The notes beneath the pieces were generated by a model that was not told the origin of the DNA, did not search any database, and worked only from the letters and a program-made list of their open reading frames with translations. 64,000 bases of DNA from Hyphomonadaceae bacterium (GTDB taxonomy: Bacteria; Pseudomonadota; Alphaproteobacteria; Caulobacterales; Aquidulcibacteraceae): NCBI GenBank assembly GCA_019753175.1, contig JAIELK010000010.1, positions 62,001-126,000 of the forward strand, read 5' to 3'. This document shows, in pieces, positions 40,095 through 48,998 of the stretch (the stretch's first letter is position 1; each line of letters opens with the position of its first letter). Made by a program: the position numbers and the translations under genes.

Positions 40095-41227
40095 TCCAGG
40101 GCCGCTACGCGGACGGACGCGCCGCCATCACCCACGATGCGGAGTGCGACATTGGGCCTGACGCCATCACCTTTAGGGTGCGGGACGCCCAACACATCTG
40201 GCCGTACGGCGATCTTCGACGCGCGGATGACGGCGCGGGACTCATAGTCCTCAAACGGCGGCCCGATACCGGCGAACGCCTTATGCTCGATGCCGACGCG
40301 AAGGATACGCTGCGCGCCGCGGCGCCATCCCTGTTCAGGCCGCGCGCCTTCGGTGTGGAGCCGCCAAGCGTAGTGGGCGGCCTGATTGCCGGAGCTTGGT
40401 CGCTTGCGGCGGTATTCCTGGTCGGCGTTCCGCTGGCTGCTGCGCCGATCGCGGACATCATCCCTCCGCGCTACCGCGAACAGATCGCCGACATCTCCTG
40501 GTCTCAAGTCGAAGCGCTGACCGAATTTTGCGACGACAGCGACGAGGCCTCGCGCGTCCTCAACGATCTTGCGTACCGGATGATGACGGCTGCGAACGTC
40601 GAGGGTCGCGACGACATCTGGGTCATCATCGTCGATGCGCCAATTCCAAACGCCTTTGCCCTGCCCGACAACTCTATTGTGGTCACAGACGACCTCATCG
40701 CGTTGGCGGACCATCCGGACGAGTTGACGGGCGTGATCGCGCACGAAATCGCGCATATCGAACGCAACCATGTCCTGAAGAACATTATTCGCAGCGTGGG
40801 CGCCGGCATTTTCTTCGATATCGTCTTTGGTGGAGCGGGCGCAGGCCAAGCCGTGGCCATTGCGTCGGTCAATCTCGCCAGTCTGAGTTACAGCCGCGAC
40901 GATGAGACGGACGCCGACATGCGCGGGCTCGAGTATCTCGACGCAGCCGGCATCGACACCGGCGGCCTGGCGCGGCTTTTCGATCGACTGGCGGAGCAGT
41001 ACGAAGGCGAGGAAGCGTCGGACTTCCCCTCGCTCTTCTCGACACATCCGGCCACGTCCGCACGCGCCGAGGTAGCGCGGCAGAGGTCACGCGCAGGTCT
41101 TGCGCCCTCCATGAACGCTGCCGATTGGCGCATCGTTCAGTCCTCGTGCGGCATGGATCCAGCGGCGGGAACCGAGTCGGAGGAGACGCCGAAACCGCCA
41201 GAGCAAGAAGGCGTGGCGAAGCCCTAG
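40091..41227 (+). CDS. M48 family metallopeptidase with N-terminal sensor-like region
   Basis: VIAHEIAHIERNH (HExxH); DDETDADMRGLEYL; LFSTHPATSAR; ATGA overlap with the DUF898 gene. Confidence 0.92.
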   Translation: MIQGRYADGRAAITHDAECDIGPDAITFRVRDAQHIWPYGDLRRADDGAGLIVLKRRPDTGERLMLDADAKDTLRAAAPSLFRPRAFGVEPPSVVGGLIAGAWSLAAVFLVGVPLAAAPIADIIPPRYREQIADISWSQVEALTEFCDDSDEASRVLNDLAYRMMTAANVEGRDDIWVIIVDAPIPNAFALPDNSIVVTDDLIALADHPDELTGVIAHEIAHIERNHVLKNIIRSVGAGIFFDIVFGGAGAGQAVAIASVNLASLSYSRDDETDADMRGLEYLDAAGIDTGGLARLFDRLAEQYEGEEASDFPSLFSTHPATSARAEVARQRSRAGLAPSMNAADWRIVQSSCGMDPAAGTESEETPKPPEQEGVAKP

Positions 41228-41601
41228 TTCGCCGCTTCCGTCACCGCCGACGTCGCCGCGCATTGGACGAGTGCATCGCGGGTCGGCTGGTCGATGCCCT
41301 GCGCACCTTCAGCCGCTGCTTCCACGCCTTGTCCCTCAAGGGTGCGCCGTATGACTGTCGTGACCGCATCGACGTGCTCGGGCTTGATCTCCGGGCCGAG
41401 CCGTTCGTGAAGGCATCCGCAGAAGGCTTCGGATTGCCCGGCAAGCATGCACGCCGTGCGCGTGTCGACCGCGCCCGCCGCGGCCTCCACCGCCTGCTGT
41501 CCAATTTCCAGCGCACCCTGCTTGGCCTCCTCAAGACCGGACGGCGCATCGCCACACGCGGCGACGCACAGGAGTGCGGCAATCATCACAATCGTGCGCA
41601 T
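41224..41601 (-). CDS. Hypothetical lipoprotein
   Basis: Signal peptide with lipobox LLCVAACGD; Cys-containing small domain. Confidence 0.65.
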   Translation of the reverse strand: MRTIVMIAALLCVAACGDAPSGLEEAKQGALEIGQQAVEAAAGAVDTRTACMLAGQSEAFCGCLHERLGPEIKPEHVDAVTTVIRRTLEGQGVEAAAEGAQGIDQPTRDALVQCAATSAVTEAAN

Positions 41602-41623
41602 GCTGGCTCCGAATATTGAAAGC

Positions 41624-41698
41624 TGGTGCCACGGGAGAGGATTGAACTCTCGACCTCACCCTTACCAAGGGTGCGCTCTACCACTGAGCTACCGCGGC
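41624..41698 (-). tRNA. tRNA-Thr (GGT anticodon), CCA encoded
   Basis: Minus strand GCCGCGGTAGCTCAGTGGTAGAGCGCACCCTTGGTAAGGGTGAGGTCGAGAGTTCAATCCTCTCCCGTGGCACCA; cloverleaf arms and TTGGTAA loop. Confidence 0.95.
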
Positions 41699-41762
41699 GG
41701 ACCGAAGACCGGCGCTTCTAGCTCGCGACGGGCGAGGAGGGAAGCCCGTTGCTGGACCGGCT

Positions 41763-44700
41763 TCACAAGCCGCCTAGGCGCGCAAGCGCGGCCTGATAAT
41801 TAGCCAACTGGGCGCGCAGATGGGCGGGCGCCTCGCCCACAGCGTTGCGGCGCTGCTCCAGCGCTTTTTCCTCGTCGGTCAATTCCTTGGCGTTCGGGTT
41901 GACCAGCGCCTCGTAGGCGCGGCGAACCAGCGACAGGGCGGCGGAAAGCTGAGCCTTGGTTCGGGTGATTGAGGCAGGCGCATCGATGCGCAGGTTCGCT
42001 GTCAGCAATTCGAGGCCAAACGACTTGGTCTCCCCAGCGCCTCCTTGCTGGGCGACCAATCCCGGCCTGATGCCAAGGCCAGCCAATCCGTCGCGCCCCT
42101 CGCGTCCAGCTTCCAGCCGGATCGCAGAATCGCCGTTCGGCGTAATCTTCAGTCGCTCGAAGCCCGCCTCCCGCAGCACCGTCACCCGCCCCGCGGAGCC
42201 AACCGCGCGCTGCATCCCCGCAACCAGACTCGCCAGAGTGTCATTCGCTTGGATGCGGATCGTGGCCATCCGCCCGCCGTCCACGCCGATGCGAAATTCG
42301 TCGCCGACCCGGACCGCGCTACGACTGGCGACCAAACCGGCATCGCGCGCCGCAACCACGCCGATTGGCAGGCCGAGCACATCGAGCGCCGAGGCAGCGT
42401 CGGGCGACACCGCCACGCCTGCCAGCGAGAATGAGCCGCCCGACGATCCGAAGGTCCGCATCCACGCGGCCTCTCCGTCTTGATCGAGCCGCGCCACAAA
42501 GCCGGCGCTCCTGTTGGCCGCGCCTTGCCCGGCGATGACGCCGCCAGACACGCCCGCGGCATAAACAGCGCCAGCGGCAATCGCCAAGCTCTTCACCGAA
42601 TCGTTCTGCGCCGAACCAAGATAGGTCGCTCGATCCAACAAAGTGGATGAAAGATCGACGTGCAGCCGCGCGACGAACCCCTCCTGAGCCGCCAACGCAG
42701 GCCGCGCCGGTATCCCGAGCGTGAGGCGATCGGCGCCGATCTCACCACCCACGAATAGCGCCGCCCCGTCCGACACCATTGAATGGATTGAGCCTTGGTG
42801 GAAGTTGCCGATGTCGCGCGAAGGTCCCTCGCTCAGTCCAGCGCTTGCCGCGTACGTGAAGCGTCTCACCACGCCGCGGTTGTTCTCAACCCCTGCGCTG
42901 ATGACGTCAAAGCTGCCGCCGCCGGCGTCTCGCACAAGCAAGGCGGTCGCCGCGTCATCAGCGCCTGTGCCGAACTGACGCGTGAACAATTCGAGGCCGC
43001 TGGCGCTGTAGCCGCGCAAATAGGCGTCCGATGCGCCAAGGGCGATTTGATTGCCGATTGAAGACTGCGTACGCCCAGCGACGATGACAGAACCATCAGG
43101 CGCGAATGCAACGGCGTTCGCTTGGTCGCTTGCGTTGGCACCGCGGCGTGCGGTCCACAGCTCCTCGCCGTCAGCATCAAGCAGCGTCACAAATGAGTCC
43201 GCGCCGCCCTGTCCTTGGGCGCCGACCAGCGTGCCTTCCACCGAGCCCGCAATCGCCACCTTGCCATCGCCGGCGACGGCCAAGGCGAAGCCGCTTGCGG
43301 TCTCGCTTGCGCCAAGCATGCGGCTGAAGACGATCCTGCCGGCGCTGTCATACTTGAAGAGAGCCACGTCGCGCGCGCCTTTGATCGCACTGACCGCGGA
43401 ATCGCCGCTCAAATCGGCGAGCACGTACACTGCCCCTTCAGCGCCCGCCGCCACTGCGCGGGCGGTGGCGACCTTGGTCCCCGCACCGACGCCGACGTCG
43501 AACGCCCGTCCAGGAAACCAAGCCGACGCGTTGGCGCTGGGCGCGACGAAGGCGGCCTGCGCCGGGATGACCATGGAGACCGAACCACCGCGCGCGGCGC
43601 GATCCGCCACACGAGCGGCGCCAATCGGGTCGTCGGCCGCACTTGCACTGTCGATCGGGTCGAGCGTCACGTCGTGCGAGACGCCGCCAAGGTTGAGGTC
43701 TGTGACCGTCCGGACGCTATGCGACCCACCGATGACCACCCGCAGGCCTGCGCCACCACCCGACAATGCGACAGCGGCAAGCCCCAGATCATAACCCTGG
43801 GCGGCGAGAGCTTCGTTCAACCGAAGTGCCGCGCTCTCCAAACTCCGTGCATCGCCGACTTGCAACGCGGCGCTAACGGTTCTCGATCCCCATACCGTGT
43901 CGAAGGTAATCGACACGTTCGGGTCGCTCACGAGCGACGCCATGGTGTCGGCAACGCCGGTTGCGGCCTCTGCGCTCGTAGAGCTTCGTGTTGCGGAAAA
44001 GGCGCCGCCGAGCGCAAACGACGGCGCCGGCGACGAAAGTGTGAGCGAACCTCCGTTGATCGTTATCGATTCGATGCGATGCCCGGCGCCTTCACTGGCG
44101 CGCCATTGGGTGAGATCAGCGCTGAGCGAGCCGACGTAGACGCCCGCTTCATTAAGCGCCTCGCTCAGCCGCGTCTGAAATGTGGCGCTCCACTCGCCGG
44201 GAGCGGGATCGGGATCGTTGGCGCGCTCGAGCGCGCTCACCGAAACACTGACCGTTCTTGATCCTGTCGGCGTCTGCACGACGATCGCGATGTCCAGCGC
44301 ACCGGTGTGAGCCAGCAGGGGAGGACTCCCGACCGCATAGGATCTGAGCGCGTCGCCGAATGGCTGGCCGGGGGAAGCCGCAGGCAAACCGCCCGTAGCC
44401 CAACCACCTGGCGCTTGCCGTGCCGGCGTATGCAAGACACCGTTCAATCTGGCGCTGACGCTTGTAATTTCGTGCAGCGCGTCGAGCCGAAACGTTAAGC
44501 TCCCGGCGACGTCGACGAGTGACGCGGCAGCAGCAACGCCGCGATCGCGCAAGGCCTCGTTCAATTGCTGAGCGAGCGTCGCTGAATCTATTCCGGCGGC
44601 GCCTCCAGCTATTGTGATCGTCTCCTGTTTGGCGCCCAGCGAGATCACAAACGTCTGATCCCCGACAAACATCTGGCTCGTGCTGGCGACGCCTGCAGCA

Positions 44701-46193
44701 TCGAAACGTCGAGCGAACACACCTTCGCGAAGGCCGCCAGCCATGTTGGGCGGTTCGATAACGTCGATCGCCGTTGCTCGACCGCCAATGTCGAGGCCAG
44801 ACGCCTTCAGGCCGTCGGAGGTGAAAACTGAAAGACCGAGTTGGCCCCCATTTTCCCACACCTCCACGCCTGCGGGGACGCCTTGCTCGTGCGCAAGCTG
44901 AGTCAGGCGCTCCGCGAGATCATCCAGGATGGCCCGATCGCTGCTCTCGCCGGCCCGCGTGCGCCACGCTTCAGCGTCCTCAGCGCGCCATCCCGAAGTA
45001 ATGGTGAAGAAGCGGCCGTCGCTGGTCTCCAGTTTCAACACCGCCTCACCGGCAACCCGTAACGCGGTTTCGAAATTGTTGGCGCCCGCGGACATCAGCG
45101 CATTGGTGCGATGCTCCCAGGCGCCGCTTGGAGCCGACGCGTAGGGCACGCCCGGTCCGAACCAACCCGTCGCCACGTGCGGGCCAATCGGTGAGGCCGT
45201 GGCGCCCGGACGCGTCATCCAAACGGGCTGACCGCCTTCGCCGCCCACATCGCTGAGCTTGATCAGCCGCGGGCCGCTTTGCGTTGCGCCAAGCGCATAG
45301 AAAGCGGGCTCGCTGGCGCCAGGTTGAAAGGCGACCGTCTCACCGGCGCGGACATCGACCTTGAGCCCGTATTGCTTGGGGCCCGCGTAGCGCGACGTGA
45401 TCGTGCGCCCTGCAACGACAATTGTGTTTTGTTTGGGGGTGAGATCCAGAGCTTCCAGGCGCGAGGCCGCACCGGCTGCCGAGAGTTCCGCGTTGATGTG
45501 ACTGAGCACACTACCCAGAGTACGCGGGGTCGAGCCCATGTCGCTGAGATCGATCGCGACACTGCGAACCGTACCCGTGGCCGACGTTGCTCGGATCGTA
45601 AACTGCGCGTTCGGGTCCAGGCCTTTGACCGTGTCGAAGAGACCGCCGCGGTGGATGAGGCCCGTGGAATAGTCCTCTGTTCGCACCGGCAACGCCAACG
45701 TCGTTTGTGTGGTATCGACGCGCTCGCCTTGCACGAGCCGAAGATCTTCAAAACGCTGCTTTGCGAAGAACGATTCCAGCTCGCTGAGGCCGCGAGCAAA
45801 CTGCGCCGCGACGCGGGCGCGGTCAGGAACAGATAGGTCTTTGGTCTCGGCCCGCGTAGCCAAGCCCTGCAGCATCGAGATCCCGGTGTGCAGGGCGAAG
45901 AGGCGACGATAGTCGCCGGTTGCGCCGAGATCGCTGATGACCTGGGTATCAACCTCGAAGAACGGGCGATTCGCCAGCGCACGTTCCGCCATGGCAGCTG
46001 CGCCAGGCGACAGCCCGGGCGTCCAGATCGGCGCGATCGGCGCGTTGGGGTCCTGGCCGACAGAGGCGTCGGTGGGCCCAGCGCCGGTCCGGGCGCGCAT
46101 CGCCGCTGTCAGAAGATCGGCGTCCAGGCCTGTGACCACGGAAGTCGAGCCGCCGAGCAGTCGCAGCGAGAGGTTTGGGGGAATCGATACCAA
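41763..46193 (-). CDS. 1476-aa modular protein: several flagellin_IN-like modules plus SBBP-type beta-propeller repeats (FlaEY-like?)
   Basis: Repeated TVRSVAIDL..INAELS, ETITIAGG..QLNEALRDRGVAAAASL, RTVSAALQVG..LNEALAAQGYDL modules; propeller repeats such as DSFVTLLDADGEELWTARRGANASDQANAVAFAPDGSVIVAGRT. Confidence 0.7.
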   Translation of the reverse strand: MVSIPPNLSLRLLGGSTSVVTGLDADLLTAAMRARTGAGPTDASVGQDPNAPIAPIWTPGLSPGAAAMAERALANRPFFEVDTQVISDLGATGDYRRLFALHTGISMLQGLATRAETKDLSVPDRARVAAQFARGLSELESFFAKQRFEDLRLVQGERVDTTQTTLALPVRTEDYSTGLIHRGGLFDTVKGLDPNAQFTIRATSATGTVRSVAIDLSDMGSTPRTLGSVLSHINAELSAAGAASRLEALDLTPKQNTIVVAGRTITSRYAGPKQYGLKVDVRAGETVAFQPGASEPAFYALGATQSGPRLIKLSDVGGEGGQPVWMTRPGATASPIGPHVATGWFGPGVPYASAPSGAWEHRTNALMSAGANNFETALRVAGEAVLKLETSDGRFFTITSGWRAEDAEAWRTRAGESSDRAILDDLAERLTQLAHEQGVPAGVEVWENGGQLGLSVFTSDGLKASGLDIGGRATAIDVIEPPNMAGGLREGVFARRFDAAGVASTSQMFVGDQTFVISLGAKQETITIAGGAAGIDSATLAQQLNEALRDRGVAAAASLVDVAGSLTFRLDALHEITSVSARLNGVLHTPARQAPGGWATGGLPAASPGQPFGDALRSYAVGSPPLLAHTGALDIAIVVQTPTGSRTVSVSVSALERANDPDPAPGEWSATFQTRLSEALNEAGVYVGSLSADLTQWRASEGAGHRIESITINGGSLTLSSPAPSFALGGAFSATRSSTSAEAATGVADTMASLVSDPNVSITFDTVWGSRTVSAALQVGDARSLESAALRLNEALAAQGYDLGLAAVALSGGGAGLRVVIGGSHSVRTVTDLNLGGVSHDVTLDPIDSASAADDPIGAARVADRAARGGSVSMVIPAQAAFVAPSANASAWFPGRAFDVGVGAGTKVATARAVAAGAEGAVYVLADLSGDSAVSAIKGARDVALFKYDSAGRIVFSRMLGASETASGFALAVAGDGKVAIAGSVEGTLVGAQGQGGADSFVTLLDADGEELWTARRGANASDQANAVAFAPDGSVIVAGRTQSSIGNQIALGASDAYLRGYSASGLELFTRQFGTGADDAATALLVRDAGGGSFDVISAGVENNRGVVRRFTYAASAGLSEGPSRDIGNFHQGSIHSMVSDGAALFVGGEIGADRLTLGIPARPALAAQEGFVARLHVDLSSTLLDRATYLGSAQNDSVKSLAIAAGAVYAAGVSGGVIAGQGAANRSAGFVARLDQDGEAAWMRTFGSSGGSFSLAGVAVSPDAASALDVLGLPIGVVAARDAGLVASRSAVRVGDEFRIGVDGGRMATIRIQANDTLASLVAGMQRAVGSAGRVTVLREAGFERLKITPNGDSAIRLEAGREGRDGLAGLGIRPGLVAQQGGAGETKSFGLELLTANLRIDAPASITRTKAQLSAALSLVRRAYEALVNPNAKELTDEEKALEQRRNAVGEAPAHLRAQLANYQAALARLGGL

Positions 46194-46229
46194 GCGGCGC
46201 TCCAGTCGCCACCTTGTATCCGGCGAGTA

Positions 46230-46250
46230 AACGGCGCGTTGCGCGCCGTT
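46230..46250 (-). terminator. Perfect hairpin at the TauE gene end
   Basis: AACGGCGCG-TTG-CGCGCCGTT, 9-bp stem overlapping the TauE stop codon; no U-tract. Confidence 0.45.
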
Positions 46251-47109
46251 ATCTCATGCCCGCCACTTCCACCATGTCTTTGAAGACCGGATACTCCAGC
46301 AGGCGCGGCCAAAGTTGGATGCCTTGCCATATGGATAGGCCGATCACGAGCACTGCGGCCGCCGCCAACAAAACGCGCGCCGGCATTGTTTTGGTAACGT
46401 AGCCGGCGAGCGGCGCAGCGAGGAGGCCGCCCATGATCAAACCCAGCAGCGAAGCGCCGGCGACGAGCAAGCCCCCCTCGATCTCAAACCTTCCCGTAAT
46501 CAATGCAAACAGGAAGGTTAGAGATATCGCAATCGTCACCACAAACTCAGCGGAATTGACGCTGCCTATTACGTAGCGTGGCGTGTGGCCATGGCCGAGC
46601 AGCGTTGACGTGACGATCGGCCCCCAGCCACCGCCGCCGCTGGCGTCGAGAAAACCGCCAACCAATCCGGTCGGAACAATGTGATCGAGATGGGGCGGCT
46701 CTTCGCGCATTTTGCGCATGGCGCGATAGAGCATGTAGACGCCGAGACAGCCGAGATACGCTATCACAACCGCCTTGATGAAGGTCGGGTCGAAACCGGT
46801 CAGAAGATAGGCGCCGACAACGCCGCCCAGGACGCCTGCCGGCGCGAGCCGCCAGAACAAGCGCCAATCAATGTTTTTGTGCAGGAAGTGGGAAACGCCC
46901 GACGCTCCTGTCGTGAAGCACTCCGCGACATGGATCGTTGCCGAGGCCTGCGCCGGCGGGATGCCAAAAGCCAGCAGCACACTGGACGAAATCACGCCGT
47001 AGGCCATACCAACCGCGCCATCCACCAGCTGAGCGAAAAAGCCCACCAGCATGAAGAGGACGAACGTGGTCGCGAGCGCGGGCCAAAGGTCCGTTAATGC
47101 TTCCAACAT
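46249..47109 (-). CDS. TauE/SafE family sulfite exporter/permease
   Basis: GFFAQLVDGAVGMAYGVISSSVLLAFGIPPAQASATIHVAECFTTGASGVSHF; GGFLDASGGGGWGPIVTSTLL. Confidence 0.92.
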   Translation of the reverse strand: MLEALTDLWPALATTFVLFMLVGFFAQLVDGAVGMAYGVISSSVLLAFGIPPAQASATIHVAECFTTGASGVSHFLHKNIDWRLFWRLAPAGVLGGVVGAYLLTGFDPTFIKAVVIAYLGCLGVYMLYRAMRKMREEPPHLDHIVPTGLVGGFLDASGGGGWGPIVTSTLLGHGHTPRYVIGSVNSAEFVVTIAISLTFLFALITGRFEIEGGLLVAGASLLGLIMGGLLAAPLAGYVTKTMPARVLLAAAAVLVIGLSIWQGIQLWPRLLEYPVFKDMVEVAGMR

Positions 47110-47183
47110 GCCCTCTTACGCTCGGACTCCGACCGCTTATTAATCGTTACACGCGTTTACGGCCAGAACGCGGCGCGCATATC

Positions 47184-47216
47184 AGCCTAACCCATTGTTT
47201 GAAAGTAGGCTTTTTT
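47184..47216 (+). terminator. Terminator-like stem-loop with T-tract on the plus strand
   Basis: AGCCTA-N16-TAGGCT followed by TTTTT; no plus-strand CDS upstream. Confidence 0.35.
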
Positions 47217-47285
47217 GCGGGGCGCGCCGCTGTAAGTGCACGAGCGGCAAACTGTGCCGCCCCCGGCGACTGGACTGGGCACCTG

Positions 47286-48575
47286 TCATCGGACCAAACG
47301 GAGACCCGATTCCTCGACCGGCAGCACATAGGGCGGTTCGAGCGCGACATCCAGATTCTCGATTGCCATGGACGCCTTCTCGACGGCCGCCCGAGGGCAA
47401 GCTTGCGTCGTCAGGACGATCGGCACGGCAGCGGCGCTCGGCGCTGGCATTTGGAGAAAGCTTTCGATGGAAATCCCTTCATGCGCCAAGCGCTCCGAAA
47501 CCGACGCCACGACCCCGGGGCGATCAGCCACCAGCAGACGCACATAATAGCGCCCCCGCTCCGCTGGCGTCGCTCGCGGCGCTGATGCAAGTTCAGCGAG
47601 CGGACGCCCGAACGCTGGACCAGCACGACCCGCCGCTAACTCCATCAAATCCGACGCCACCGAAGCGGCAGTCGGCCCCTCTCCGGCGCCGCGACCGAGG
47701 AACGTCAACTGCCCTACGGGATCTGCGTCAACCACCAAGGCGTTGAGCGAGCCGCCGACATTCGCCAGTGGGTGGTCAAACGCCAACAACGCGGGGCGAA
47801 CGTGCATCTCCACGCCGCCCTCCGTTCGCGACGCTTTGGCAATGAGCTTGATGCGATAGCCAAGTTTACCCGCAAGGCGGATGTCCGTGAGCGTCACGCG
47901 CTCAATCCCTTCGACGCGTACATGTTCGAAGTCGGGCCGAACCCCAAACGCAATCGAAGCCAGGATCGCAAGTTTGTGCGCCGCATCGAAACCGCCAACG
48001 TCCATAGTGGGATCGGCCTCGGCATAGCCAAACCGTTGCGCCTCAGCGAGCACCTCGCCGAAAGAACGACCTGACGCCTCCATCTCGGTGAGAATGTAAT
48101 TGCAAGTGCCGTTCAGAATGCCCGCGAGAGCGGTGGCGCGGCATCCAGCTAGGCTGTCCTTGAGCGCCTTGACCATCGGCACGCCGCCGCCGACCGCGGC
48201 TTCGAACAAGAGCTTGGCGCGGCTTTGCTCCGCGATGTCGGCCAGGGCAGCGCCATGAAGCGCAAGAAGCGCTTTGTTGGCGGTGACCACGTGCGCTCCG
48301 CGCGCGAGTGCAGTCTCGACCACGCGGCGAGCTGGTCCCTCAGCTCCGCCGATCAGTTCCACCACCACGTCAATACTGGGCTCGGCGGCAAGCGTCAGAG
48401 GATCGTCGAACCAGCGGACACCACTCAGGTCCACGCCCCGATCACGCTCGCGGTCTCTCGCCGAAACAGCCTGCAGCGAAAGGCCTTGATTGAGACGGTT
48501 GTTGGAGTCGGCAAAAAGTTTGACCACCCCCCGGCCAACAGTTCCAAGCCCCACCACACCGACACGAAGCTTCAT
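47286..48575 (-). CDS. hom: Homoserine dehydrogenase
   Basis: VGVVGLGTVGRGVVKL; VVTANKALLALHG; EAAVGGGVPMVKALKDSLAG; ILNGTCNYILTEME; ACT domain at C-terminus. Confidence 0.97.
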   Translation of the reverse strand: MKLRVGVVGLGTVGRGVVKLFADSNNRLNQGLSLQAVSARDRERDRGVDLSGVRWFDDPLTLAAEPSIDVVVELIGGAEGPARRVVETALARGAHVVTANKALLALHGAALADIAEQSRAKLLFEAAVGGGVPMVKALKDSLAGCRATALAGILNGTCNYILTEMEASGRSFGEVLAEAQRFGYAEADPTMDVGGFDAAHKLAILASIAFGVRPDFEHVRVEGIERVTLTDIRLAGKLGYRIKLIAKASRTEGGVEMHVRPALLAFDHPLANVGGSLNALVVDADPVGQLTFLGRGAGEGPTAASVASDLMELAAGRAGPAFGRPLAELASAPRATPAERGRYYVRLLVADRPGVVASVSERLAHEGISIESFLQMPAPSAAAVPIVLTTQACPRAAVEKASMAIENLDVALEPPYVLPVEESGLRLVR

Positions 48576-48895
48576 TGAGCGTCAGGCTCATGCGCTTGCC
48601 GCGCTTGCTCCAAGTCGCGACGCGCGTCCTCGATGAAGTCCGCTGGAGTCTCTGCCTGCGGCGCCGGTTGCGCCCGAGGATTCGCCCGCATCTCGCGACC
48701 CACCGCCAGAAGCTCTGCCTCGACCTGCGCCCAGTAGGCTGCGTCCACGTTGGCGTCGGTCGTACGCGGTACATCGCGAAGGCTGGGAAAGCCCTGCGCC
48801 GTCGCCGCATCGGCTCCCGGGGTCTGGCCACCGGATGGACCGGCGCAAGCCACGAGGCCAGCCGTCAAGCCGACAAACAGGATCAATGCACGCAT
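48572..48895 (-). CDS. Small hypothetical lipoprotein
   Basis: MRALILFVGLTAGLVACAGPSGG lipobox; embedded in a longer spurious ORF. Confidence 0.6.
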   Translation of the reverse strand: MRALILFVGLTAGLVACAGPSGGQTPGADAATAQGFPSLRDVPRTTDANVDAAYWAQVEAELLAVGREMRANPRAQPAPQAETPADFIEDARRDLEQARQAHEPDAQ

Positions 48896-48998
48896 GAGCG
48901 TCCCCGCTGCGATTCCCAAGCCCGTCTCTCCTATACCAGGGTCTGCTTTTGCACCACATAAGCCGCCGCAGTAAGAATGTCCCCCGAAGGAGACGCCA

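Noticed and set aside
41447-41803. Plus-strand ORF with SWCHGRGLNSRPHPYQGCALPLSYRG
   Set aside because: Antisense translation of tRNA-Thr; classic false ORF.
43215-44261. 348-aa plus-strand ORF inside the 1476-aa gene
   Set aside because: Antisense shadow frame; Arg-rich composition; the minus-strand frame is continuous over 4.4 kb with recognisable repeats.
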